In this document: positions 16,502-25,800 of the stretch, piece after piece | Layout of the letters: every line of letters begins with the position of its first letter | Position numbering within the stretch: position 1 is the first letter of the stretch | NCBI GenBank assembly: GCA_905233685.1 | Contig: CAJOEZ010000033.1 | Coordinates: forward strand, 1-53,869 | Source: an uncultured Bacteroidales bacterium | GTDB lineage: Bacteria > Bacteroidota > Bacteroidia > Bacteroidales > F082 | Direction: 5' to 3' | Length of the DNA: 53,869 nucleotides | The notes under the pieces: generated by a model | Seen by the model: the letters and a program-made list of their open reading frames with translations, nothing else | Told to the model about the DNA's origin: nothing | Database searches by the model: none | Translations under genes and position numbers: made by a program

Positions 16502-19500
16502 TTATCTTACAACCAGTTTCCTATAGCAAGTTCCCTTGCCCTCCACGGTGACGCGCAGTGTATAGACACCAGCGGTCTCAGGGGCGGTGATGGTCTGTTG
16601 AGAAGCGATGCTTTGCGTCTTAACAATGGTGCCAAGCGCGTTGATGATTTCCACGCGCACCGCACCAGCTTCCTCAGCCTGGAGACCGAGAGTCAACAAC
16701 TGGCCGTGCTCGATGGGGTTCGGATAAACCTGCAAGCTGTTCGCCCATTCGTCCACGCCCGTCGTGCCACGGAAGCAGACGATATAAGGCTCATCGAAGC
16801 TGCCGACAACAGCGTTGGTCTCGTATTGCAGAGACGTAATGCATTGCGTCTCTACCCTACCCGTTTCGGCGTTATAGAGGCCGAAATGCAGTTCAGCGGC
16901 CTCATCCCCTGCCACCGTCAGGAAGGCGATGTAGCGATTGAGCGGCTCCACATAGAGCAGTCTCGCACTGCCGCGCACCTCGCCGTTGGCAAAGGCGGCC
17001 AGCTCGTATTGCTCGCCTTGCAGTTCTTCGCCGTCAAGTTCGACGACGGCCATCACGCTCATGTTATCGGGATAGGCGTTCAAGTTGGGCTGCCAGTGGT
17101 TGGCCTCTGAGGTCTGGTTGGCCTTCAGGTCGGTTCTCAGGCCGCCGTCAGGATAGATCAGGGTGACATCGGCGCCGGCATTCGACTTGTACATCAAGCC
17201 CATGCCAGGTTGTAATGTGTTCAGTGAGCCATACCAGCCGTATCCCGCGAGATAGGAGGCATAACCGTCGTTCTGTGACTTCAGCATGTCGTTGGTTTGC
17301 GGCTCGATGCCCGACATAGCCTCTGTCACAGCCATGCTGGCGTTCACGGGATAGCCAATCCATGTCCAGCCGCTGTGCAAGGTGATGGGATGGTCGGCGG
17401 GAAGTGTAGCGGGACCGGTAAGTTCAACGGTGCAGTTGTTGCTTGCCCTCACTTGATAGGTGCTCTCGTTGTTGATGAACGACAGAGAACCGTACCAGCC
17501 GTAACCAGCCAAATAGGAAGCATAACCGTCGTTTTGCGACTTGATCATCGTGCCGTTATCGCCAAGGCCTTCTTCTAACATCTCCAATCCGTTGAGACCT
17601 TCCAATTCAATATAGGTGCTCCACCAGTTCCAGCCTGCGTTGAAGTTGGTCGCTTGCGTGATGTCAGTCCCTGGCTCCGCAAATGCGAACACGTATGGTT
17701 CATAAGGCGTTCCTACAATGTCGTTTGTGTGGAAAGTCAGCGTGGAGGCGCAAACCAAGTCAAGCTCTTCGTCGGTTTCGTGGTTGTAGAGGCGGAAGCT
17801 GAGCTCGTCGTTGTCCTCGCCATAAATCGTGAAGAACAGCAAGTAGCGGTCGAGTTCCTCAATGTACTCGGCTCTTTCGCGGCCACGGCACTCTTCACCG
17901 CAGAAAGCACCAATCTCAAGTGAGTTGTTTGCTTGCTCGACCCCTTCAATCTCGATGACACCGGTAACAGTCATGTTGTCGGCATAGGCATGGATGTCCA
18001 CGTCCCAGTGGTACTTCGCGGGCATCACGTTTTGCAGCTTGCAGGCATTCAGCATCGGGCGCGTGGGCGTTCCGTCGTAGTTCTCGGTGACCCAAGCGAG
18101 GAAATAGATGTTGTTCAAATCCACTTCTACGCCATTCGGGACGCCGATGCTTTCAGGAATCTCGTATGTGAAGGTACGCGTGATGAACGAGCCTTGCGTA
18201 GTAGGTGCAATCGGGTCGCCCCAAGCACTGCCGTTTTCAGTGATGATAGCGCGAAGGGCGTGCATGTGGACATACTGGTCGTCGAGCCATTGATCGGGGT
18301 TGTAGCCGCCGTAATCAGCCTGGCTGCCGAGGATGCTGTCTTGCAACATGGCTATGGTGAGGTAGTTCTCGTCATAATTGCTGTCGCCGGTGTAGTAGAC
18401 CTCCACGGTAATCGTGGCGATGCGCGAAACGCTGTCGATGTCGACTACGCCAGCGATGTTGCACTCAGCTTGCTGGTAAATCTGGTCGTAGGTGTAATCG
18501 TACCAGTCGTATCTGCCGATGGCTTCGCTCGTGCTACGGTTCACAAAGCCCATAGGATAGGAATTCACGCCAAAAGCATTGTTGATTTCTGTGCCAGCCC
18601 CGGTGTTCAGGTTCGGGTAAGAAGATGGCGAGAAGCTTCCCGCATGGATGTTGATGGGCCAAAAGCGGTTAGGCATTTCAGCAGCAAGTTCGTTGGCAAT
18701 ACGGTGTCCATCAGGGCAGTAGCCGCAGTTGCGACCCGTAAATTCCTCAAGGATGACATTGCGGTTTTCGGGCAGCATGGAAACATATTGTCCCGCATTC
18801 TCGATGAAGTTGGCCTGATAAGTGACATCTTCCGTCACAGTGAAGCCGTAACTGCGGTCGTAGGAAACAATCTCGCCGGCGGCGTTAGTCCAATAGTAGA
18901 AGGTGTAGCCTTCATTGGCGATAGCCGTGAGGGTGCAATGGGTGTTGGGATAATACTCGCCCGTGCCAGCCACCGTACCAGCATCCTCCATGTTGGTGGT
19001 CGCCGAAACTGTGAAGTGTTGCGAGAGCGTGCTGCCAAACAATTCATCCAAGTCGAAAGTGAAGCCCACATAACGGTTGTCAAACGGGTCGCTTTCTTCG
19101 CTTTGTACATAAGTACTCGTCTCACCGTCGCATTGCGAGGCGATGATGAGCTTGTTGCCCAACACAACGGCTTGGTTGTAGACAAACTCGTTGTCGTTGA
19201 AGACGGGATACTTCGTCAGTTGGATCATGGGGGTCCAATGGAGGCCGCCATTGTCGGAATAGGAGGCGAAAAGCTTGTAGTAGTGGTAACCGTTCATGTC
19301 GGTGTGGTTCTCGTCCATCGCACTCCAAACAGCCACTAAATGGTTGGTGCCAGGCACTTTGCAAAGTACGGGGAAACCACAGATGCCGCTGTTGTAGTGT
19401 CCGTGCATGGTACGGTCGTAAATGTTGAATCCAGTATTGTTGTACGGGTTTTCGGGGTCGCCTTGGTCGGTCAGCGGGCTAAGGTAGCCAATGTATTCCG

Positions 19501-22500
19501 GCCACATATCATGCGTGGCGTCGGAATAATACCAACTAGAGTTGCGGATGTCTCGCAAGAGATAATCTGCATCCATGACGAAGGGCTGTCCAGGAGTCAG
19601 GTTGCCCGAAATGGCGCTTTGTGTGGTGCCGCCGGCGTTATAGGGCATGGTCTCGCTCCAGTAGGCCACGCCGCCGTCGCCGGGATAATAGCTGCCCGAA
19701 CCAGGTTCGCCAGTGGTGCCATTAAACTCATACAGCACTTGCAGGTTGTTCTGGCTGTCCCACTGGCAGGATGTCCAACGGGGATAAACCAACATATCAT
19801 CATAGGCACCGAAGGGGTCGGGGTGCTGGTAGAAGACTTTCCTTTCCCATGTATCACCGTTGTCGTAGCTGTAGATGACCATACCATCGCTCCAAGGATT
19901 GTTCACCACGAGGGCGAGGCAGTTGTCATCGGTGGTCTCCATCCAATAGCAGCAGTTGGAACCCCACGAAAGGCCATATTCTGCCGTCATGAACGGAAGC
20001 ACAACATTCTGCTTGTCCCAAGTCTGGCCGCCGTCTTGCGAGCGGAAATAGAGGGTGGGCTGATAGACGTCTTCCATGCCCGGTATCGAAATGTGGTCGT
20101 AGGCCGTGGCCACCACATGGATAATGTTGCGGTTAGGGCCTGAGGTCATCACGTTGGGCCAAGCGATGTCGCATGAGTTGTCGAGAATCGAAGTAGGCGA
20201 AACCGAATACGCCTCGACATTGTCTTTGTCAGGAATGATGTAGATGCGGCTGTCTGAACCAGTATGTGCTGCAACAATAATACCGTTTTGTCCATACCGT
20301 GCGATGGAGCCGAAGCCTGTTTTCTCATTCTCGATGCGGCCTCCGCTTGTTGTCCAAGTATCGGTGGCGGGGTCGTAAGTGGTGATGGCAGTGCCTCGGT
20401 CGGAGAAGCTCTCCTGGAAGGCATGGGTATAGGCAAAGCTCACTTTGCCATCGGGCCAAGTGATGGTTCTCGTGATGGCACCCTTGTTCGACTGCCAGTC
20501 GTAGGTCGAGTACTCCAAGTCGTTGGCCGGACTCACCATGAAATTAGCTACATAGTTGGTGTCTTCAGTCACAACAAAACTGTAGGTTGATTCCATGGAC
20601 AGGATTTCGCCTGCAGCATTGGTCCAATAGTAGAAGAAATAGCCTGCGTTGGGTCTTGCGCTTAAAGTACAGGTGGTGTTGCGCGTATAAGTACCCGCAC
20701 CAAATACCAGACCTCCTTCAGCGGGACTGGCCGTGGCCGTCACCGTGAAGCTCACCGGGTCGACGATGAAGTTGGCCACATAAGCGGCATCTTCGGTCAC
20801 CGTGAAGCTATAGTCGGCCTCGGTCGAAACCACTGTGCCGTCTTTGGTCCAATTGGCGAAGACGTAGCCAGGATTCGGCGTGGCGTGAAGCGTGCAAAGT
20901 ATGCCTTCGCTATAATATCCTCCACCACTCACATAGCCGTATCCAGCCGGGTCGGCGGTTGCCGTAATGTGGTATTTCACGTCACCCCAGCCTTCCATGT
21001 CAGGAGTGACTTTCACGGCATACAAGTAATTGTCAGTTAAGTCATATTGGCTGTTACCGTCTATATATAGGCCTTGGACGTCGTCGGCGAAATAGCCCAC
21101 CCAGAATGAACCGTTGTAGCCTCTCGGGGCGGCGAAAGTATAATAAACCTCATCCTGTTCATGCATAATACCGCTGCTTAGGTTGATGGCATTGTCGAAC
21201 CAAGTGCCGTAAGCGTCTCTGCAAGTAACATATGCGCTTCTGTATGAATAGCCAGTCTCTTCACAGATTCTAGTTTCCGACCACACGGTGTAAATGATGG
21301 CCATACAGCCTTGATTGTCAACGGAGATGCCAGGCATGGTCGCCAAGCCGTACGAACGATACATCCAACCAGGAGTTGTGTTTTCGTAATATGACATGCC
21401 GTCGCCGTTTTCGTCGATGTAACCGAAGAGGTGGAGATGCTGATGCCCGTCGGTCTCAGCCAACTCAGTGATGCGGTCGGGGAAGAGCGAATAGCCCATG
21501 TCTTCCCATTCATAATGGTTGGCGTCGCCGCTGTAGTTGCCGTACAAGGGAATTTCATGTCCACCCTGCTCATTGACATACTCTGAGTTCCAGTAAACAA
21601 TACCGTAACCATAAGCTGGCCAGTAAGTGAAGTTGTTATCATCACTCGCCTGCCAGCGGAACAGGCCGAAAGCCACATGCACCACACCATTGTTATCAAT
21701 TGCGATGCTGTGTGAGTTATCGGAGGTGTTGACAGGGTATTCCATACCTTCAGGATAGTCGGCAAAGACATAGGCATGAACGCCTTCCATCGGGAAAGGA
21801 GCCACAATCTGGCGTTCCCAAGTCAAGCCGTTGTCATGCGAAATCATGTAGAACACATCTGTACGATAATCACCGAACAAAACGGCCACGTCATTGCCGT
21901 TGGCGGCCATCACATAGTCGTCGGCACTGAGTTGGCCGCGATACTCGCCGTATTCGCTGTTGTCCAAGTTAGGGAAGGATGTCATTTCGCTCCATGTCTG
22001 GCCGCCGTCGGTGGAACGGGCATAATAGATGGTGCTAATGTAAATGCCAGCGTCGTTCATCACTTGGTCGGCAGCCACGATGTGGACGTATTGGTCGTTG
22101 GGGCCGCTGCAAATGACTCTCGGCCAGGTGACATCCGGGAAATTCGTGACCATTGTCCACTCGCCTTGTCCTTTGGTCGGACGGTAGTAAACGTTGGTTC
22201 CCGAAGCGTGCGAGACCAGGATTTCGCCATTGCCGCAAGCGGCGATGCTCGGCCAGCCCGACCTCACGGGTTCGATGCGTTCCGTTGGCTCGTCGCCGAA
22301 GCTCGTGCCGTCATAATAGTTGTAGCCCGTGCCTCTGTCGAGATAGGCGGTGCTGCCGCTGTGGTCCCACGAGGCGACGAAAGAGGCGGTTCCGTCAGCC
22401 CAAGTGGCGATGCGGTTGCCGAGGGCGGAGTTCGATTGAAGGTCGTAGTTGGTGGTCATAATCAGACTTTCCTCCAGCTCGGTGTCGCGCTGTGGCGTGA

Positions 22501-22678
22501 AAGCCCGTTGTTCTGGCATGTTGAACTGCCGGCCTGGTGTCTGCGCACCGTCCTTTACCATGACGGGACTTGGCTTGGGGCAGGTCACGGTCACTGACTT
22601 ATGGGCCTGATTGACTCTCTGTGCAAAGCCTGTCATTCCGACGGCTAATGCAAGTGCTATGAATACTATTTTTTTCAT
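16502..22678 (-). CDS. 2058-residue T9SS cargo: Asp-box repeats, InlB repeats, Omp28/thioredoxin-like domain
   Basis: Giant exported protein. Residues 1-19 are a signal peptide (ending MTGFAQ). Two blocks of sialidase-type Asp-box repeats (STDGGQTW, DNGLTW, SQDGGQTW, DNGDTW) span about 70-560 and 705-1210 and suggest beta-propellers. InlB B-like repeats lie at about 568-700 (two) and about 1222-1295 (one). From about 1310 comes an Omp28/thioredoxin-like domain with EEFTGRNCGYC; Cys1318 and Cys1321 form a CxxC pair. Next are a beta module, a two-part WNWWS-type module (about 1684-1870), a second beta module, and a T9SS sorting domain (about 1980-2058, QVYPNPIEHG). No sialidase catalytic arginines were identified, so enzyme activity is not claimed. 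It likely acts at the cell surface. It has its own -7 box and stands between two other T9SS cargo genes. Confidence 0.85.
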   Translation of the reverse strand: MKKIVFIALALAVGMTGFAQRVNQAHKSVTVTCPKPSPVMVKDGAQTPGRQFNMPEQRAFTPQRDTELEESLIMTTNYDLQSNSALGNRIATWADGTASFVASWDHSGSTAYLDRGTGYNYYDGTSFGDEPTERIEPVRSGWPSIAACGNGEILVSHASGTNVYYRPTKGQGEWTMVTNFPDVTWPRVICSGPNDQYVHIVAADQVMNDAGIYISTIYYARSTDGGQTWSEMTSFPNLDNSEYGEYRGQLSADDYVMAANGNDVAVLFGDYRTDVFYMISHDNGLTWERQIVAPFPMEGVHAYVFADYPEGMEYPVNTSDNSHSIAIDNNGVVHVAFGLFRWQASDDNNFTYWPAYGYGIVYWNSEYVNEQGGHEIPLYGNYSGDANHYEWEDMGYSLFPDRITELAETDGHQHLHLFGYIDENGDGMSYYENTTPGWMYRSYGLATMPGISVDNQGCMAIIYTVWSETRICEETGYSYRSAYVTCRDAYGTWFDNAINLSSGIMHEQDEVYYTFAAPRGYNGSFWVGYFADDVQGLYIDGNSQYDLTDNYLYAVKVTPDMEGWGDVKYHITATADPAGYGYVSGGGYYSEGILCTLHATPNPGYVFANWTKDGTVVSTEADYSFTVTEDAAYVANFIVDPVSFTVTATASPAEGGLVFGAGTYTRNTTCTLSARPNAGYFFYYWTNAAGEILSMESTYSFVVTEDTNYVANFMVSPANDLEYSTYDWQSNKGAITRTITWPDGKVSFAYTHAFQESFSDRGTAITTYDPATDTWTTSGGRIENEKTGFGSIARYGQNGIIVAAHTGSDSRIYIIPDKDNVEAYSVSPTSILDNSCDIAWPNVMTSGPNRNIIHVVATAYDHISIPGMEDVYQPTLYFRSQDGGQTWDKQNVVLPFMTAEYGLSWGSNCCYWMETTDDNCLALVVNNPWSDGMVIYSYDNGDTWERKVFYQHPDPFGAYDDMLVYPRWTSCQWDSQNNLQVLYEFNGTTGEPGSGSYYPGDGGVAYWSETMPYNAGGTTQSAISGNLTPGQPFVMDADYLLRDIRNSSWYYSDATHDMWPEYIGYLSPLTDQGDPENPYNNTGFNIYDRTMHGHYNSGICGFPVLCKVPGTNHLVAVWSAMDENHTDMNGYHYYKLFASYSDNGGLHWTPMIQLTKYPVFNDNEFVYNQAVVLGNKLIIASQCDGETSTYVQSEESDPFDNRYVGFTFDLDELFGSTLSQHFTVSATTNMEDAGTVAGTGEYYPNTHCTLTAIANEGYTFYYWTNAAGEIVSYDRSYGFTVTEDVTYQANFIENAGQYVSMLPENRNVILEEFTGRNCGYCPDGHRIANELAAEMPNRFWPINIHAGSFSPSSYPNLNTGAGTEINNAFGVNSYPMGFVNRSTSEAIGRYDWYDYTYDQIYQQAECNIAGVVDIDSVSRIATITVEVYYTGDSNYDENYLTIAMLQDSILGSQADYGGYNPDQWLDDQYVHMHALRAIITENGSAWGDPIAPTTQGSFITRTFTYEIPESIGVPNGVEVDLNNIYFLAWVTENYDGTPTRPMLNACKLQNVMPAKYHWDVDIHAYADNMTVTGVIEIEGVEQANNSLEIGAFCGEECRGRERAEYIEELDRYLLFFTIYGEDNDELSFRLYNHETDEELDLVCASTLTFHTNDIVGTPYEPYVFAFAEPGTDITQATNFNAGWNWWSTYIELEGLNGLEMLEEGLGDNGTMIKSQNDGYASYLAGYGWYGSLSFINNESTYQVRASNNCTVELTGPATLPADHPITLHSGWTWIGYPVNASMAVTEAMSGIEPQTNDMLKSQNDGYASYLAGYGWYGSLNTLQPGMGLMYKSNAGADVTLIYPDGGLRTDLKANQTSEANHWQPNLNAYPDNMSVMAVVELDGEELQGEQYELAAFANGEVRGSARLLYVEPLNRYIAFLTVAGDEAAELHFGLYNAETGRVETQCITSLQYETNAVVGSFDEPYIVCFRGTTGVDEWANSLQVYPNPIEHGQLLTLGLQAEEAGAVRVEIINALGTIVKTQSIASQQTITAPETAGVYTLRVTVEGKGTCYRKLVVR
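16828..16855. repeat. GTAG/CTAC-type palindrome inside giant cargo gene
   Basis: A 28-nt palindrome centred on AATGCATT with arms GAGACG and CGTCTC. On the minus strand it begins with GTAG. It encodes VETQCITSLQ in the final beta module, the same place as the copy in the C10 gene. Confidence 0.75.
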
Positions 22679-22701
22679 GATGTATGATTTTTTATTATGT
22701 T

Positions 22702-22709
22702 CAAAGTTA
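22702..22709 (-). promoter_or_regulatory. -7 box for 2058-residue cargo gene
   Basis: TAACTTTG on the minus strand matches TAnnTTTG, 23 nt before the start codon. The octamer array at 22728-22819 lies just upstream. Confidence 0.65.
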
Positions 22710-22727
22710 AATGACCTATCTTACTTT

Positions 22728-22819
22728 GACTTCGTGACTCCGAGACTCCGGGACTTCGGGGCGAGTCCAATGTCTCGCTGTCCCGAAGTCTCGTAGTCTC
22801 ACAGTCCTTTAGTCTCATC
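22728..22819. repeat. inverted octamer array (GACTYCGn / GTCnnnnn)
   Basis: Four 8-nt units GACTYCGN (22728-22759), a 12-nt spacer, then six 8-nt units beginning GTC (22772-22819), the inverse of GAC. The last unit overlaps the stop codon of the 3167-residue adhesin gene. The array sits between that stop and the promoter of the next gene. Confidence 0.75.
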
Positions 22820-25800
22820 TGACAATCAGTTTGCGGATGTAGGTTCTCTTGCCGTCCACGGTGATGCGCAGCGTGTAGACGCCGGCAGTCTCGGGGGCCT
22901 TCATGGTCTGAACAGCGGATGTGCTCACCGATTCCACCACAACGCCGAGGGCGTTGACGATGTCAACCTGCACCGCGTTAGCGTCGGCAGTCAAGCCGAT
23001 GTTGAAGGTGCTGCCCTTGTCGACGGGGTTCGGGTAAACGTTCACATCAACGTTCTGCTCGTCGATGCCCGTCGTGCCACGGAAGCTGACCACAAACGGC
23101 TCTGTCGGGTTGCCCGTGATGGCGTTGGCCACAAAGTCGAGGTGGTCGTCCGATTCAAAGCTCACCATGCCAGTTTCAGCGTCGTAGAGGCCGAAGTTCA
23201 GCTCGACGACTCCCTCGCCGCCAACGGTCAGGAAGGCCATATAGCGGTTGAGGGCATCCACCTTCATCAGTTTGGCGCTGCCGAGGCACACACCATTGGC
23301 AAAGGCGGCAAGCTCATAACGGTCGGATCCAAGCTCCACGCCGTCAAGTTCAACGACGGCCAAGACGGTCATGTTGTCACGATAGGCATTGGGGTTGGGT
23401 GCCCAGTGGTTGCCACGGGCGGTGATGTTCTCCTCCGTCTCCCCTGCCCTTTCGCCGGTGGCGTAGGTCAAGTTGACTGGAGCGGTGCCATTGGAGTGGT
23501 ACATCAGGCCCATGCCAGGAATGAGCGTCCTCAGCGAGCCAATCCAGCCCAACTCAGGATAGAACATGGCGTAGCCTTCTTGCGACTTCAGCATGTCGCC
23601 CTCAGCAGGCTCAAAGTCAGCCATCGCGTTAGCGACCGACATCGAAACGGCTGAAGGATAGCCGACCCACGTCCAACCTGGGTTGAGGGTGATGGGGTGC
23701 TCTTCGGGCACCACCACTTCGGTAGCCATACTCACCGTGCAGGCAGCGGAGGTTCTCACTTGATAAGCGCTTTCGTTGTCGATGCTTTCGAGCGAGCCAT
23801 ACCAGCCCATGCCTTCTTGATAGGTCACGAAGCCGTTGTTTTGCGACTTGATCATCAAGCCGTTGCCGTCGAGGCCTTCTTCAAGCAGCGACAAGCCGTC
23901 GATGCGCTCTTGGTTGACGTAGGTGCTCCACCAGTTCCAGCCTTCGGCGAAGTGCGTCGTCTGCGTGACGACGGGTCCCATGACCTCCACCGATTGCGGG
24001 CAGCTCATGGCAAGGTAGAAGTTCTCGTCGGGGCAGTTGGCCTCGCCGCCGTAAACCACGCGAATTTGGTACTCGTGCAAGTTGTTTCCGCCTTCATCGA
24101 AGAAGGTGCTGCCATGAGCGAGGCCAATATACTCTCCATCACGGAAAATCATCGCACCAACGAAATCTCCTGATGCTGGGATGCACAAGCCAGATGCCTC
24201 ACCACTTCCCGCCAATAACAACGTGGCTTCACCCGTGAAGGTATTCACACTATAGAAATTGTCTGAACCATAGTTGGATTGAGCCCAATAGAGTATACCC
24301 GTTGAATGGTCAAAGGTGGCTGATTGAGCATAATAGGCATCAACGCCAGTGTATCCGACAAATGTAGAAGCACCTGTCATTTTGTCGATTTGGTACAATC
24401 CAGCATTTCCACCATTATTCATCTCAAAGGCATAGAGCTGACCATAGGTATCGCAAGCAAGGGCAACCATGTTCATGCCCATGTAACCCACATAATATGC
24501 TTCACCTGTGTTCAAATCGACTGTGTAAAGTGAGCTATTATATATGGAATACATGGTGTTTGTGGTGATATCCCAAGCACCGTCTCGCAAGTCGACATTA
24601 ACGCCTATTTGGTTAAGGATCTCTCCAGTGTTGATGTCAATCTTATAAAGAATATAGTCCTTATAAGTGTAATAATAACCGTCAAGCGGGCAATAGTCAA
24701 GACCAAAGGCGTTGCCAGCTGTATAGATGTTTTCATTATTATTGACAAGGCTGAAGGAAGAGGGGTCTGTCAAATTAAATGTGATAAGACCGCGATCCCA
24801 TGCGTTGTTTGGATCATTTACATTGCCATAGATGCAAATACAGTAGGCATCAAGCCCACGGTTGGAAAGTGCTTCTGATAGACCCTTAGCGTTATTGCCA
24901 ACAGTTGGAGTCAAGCGGAAATTGAGGCCTGGATCATTAATCGGAGGCATCTTTTGGGTAACCAAGGTGCCGTGCACATTGCACTGAATTGAGTTGGCTT
25001 GTGAAACTCTTTCTTCAACCTCAGGATATGTCCAGCTGAGCATCACGCCGTTTTCAAGCGTTTGGCCAATGAGGTCGGTGGCACCTTCGTAGTTGTCGCA
25101 AGGCTCATACACCCAATCCACTTCTTCCCAGTTGCTGAGGCCTGAGGAATACACGCTGCCCACGGCAAGGTGGTAGGTTTGGCCTTCTACAAGGCTTTCC
25201 ACAGGCAGTTGCATGTAGTCGTTCTCGGTTTCTCCCGTGTAGAGTATGTTGCCGCTCTGGTCGGAGAGCATCACTTGGACGGCTTCGAGATGACGGTCGC
25301 CACTCTTTGCGCCTGCGTTGAGGGTCACATCATCAATGTTGACAACGAACATGTCACTACAATCGAAGTGGCGAAGCGCAATCCACACTGACCGACCAGC
25401 ATAGCTGCTCAGGTCGCAGGAGAATTGATACCATGAGCCAGGGCCTGCACGCAAACCGTCTCGGCCTATACCGTACTCGTAAGTCTGAGCACTTTTGGCA
25501 GTAATCGTCCATTCTGCAATGGTTGTGAAATCGTAGGAATTGGTGTTACTTGCGGTCGAAATGGCCACACCAAAATGCTCAGAAGGATAGTTTGTATCTC
25601 CTGTGCAAGCCCAGAAACTCAACGTTGAACCGCTCTTGATACGGTACTGCTGCGGCGAAACAAGGTAGTTGTCTGGATAAAGCACAATATTGCCATTATT
25701 GCAATAGCTTTCTCCCTTAACATGCCCAATGCCATTGTGCGAATTGTTAGCCACCGTGCTGTGGCTTCCCGCCTCACTACTGTGGTACCAAACATGTCCA

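Noticed and set aside
17933..19339. 468-codon open frame antisense to the 2058-residue cargo gene
   Set aside because: Valine- and alanine-rich composition is typical of an antisense shadow. No start signal or domain is visible, and the minus-strand gene is well supported.
16502..22678. Sialidase (neuraminidase) call for the Asp-box protein
   Set aside because: Asp-boxes alone mark a propeller fold. I did not find the arginine triad or the nucleophile motif needed to claim sialidase activity.
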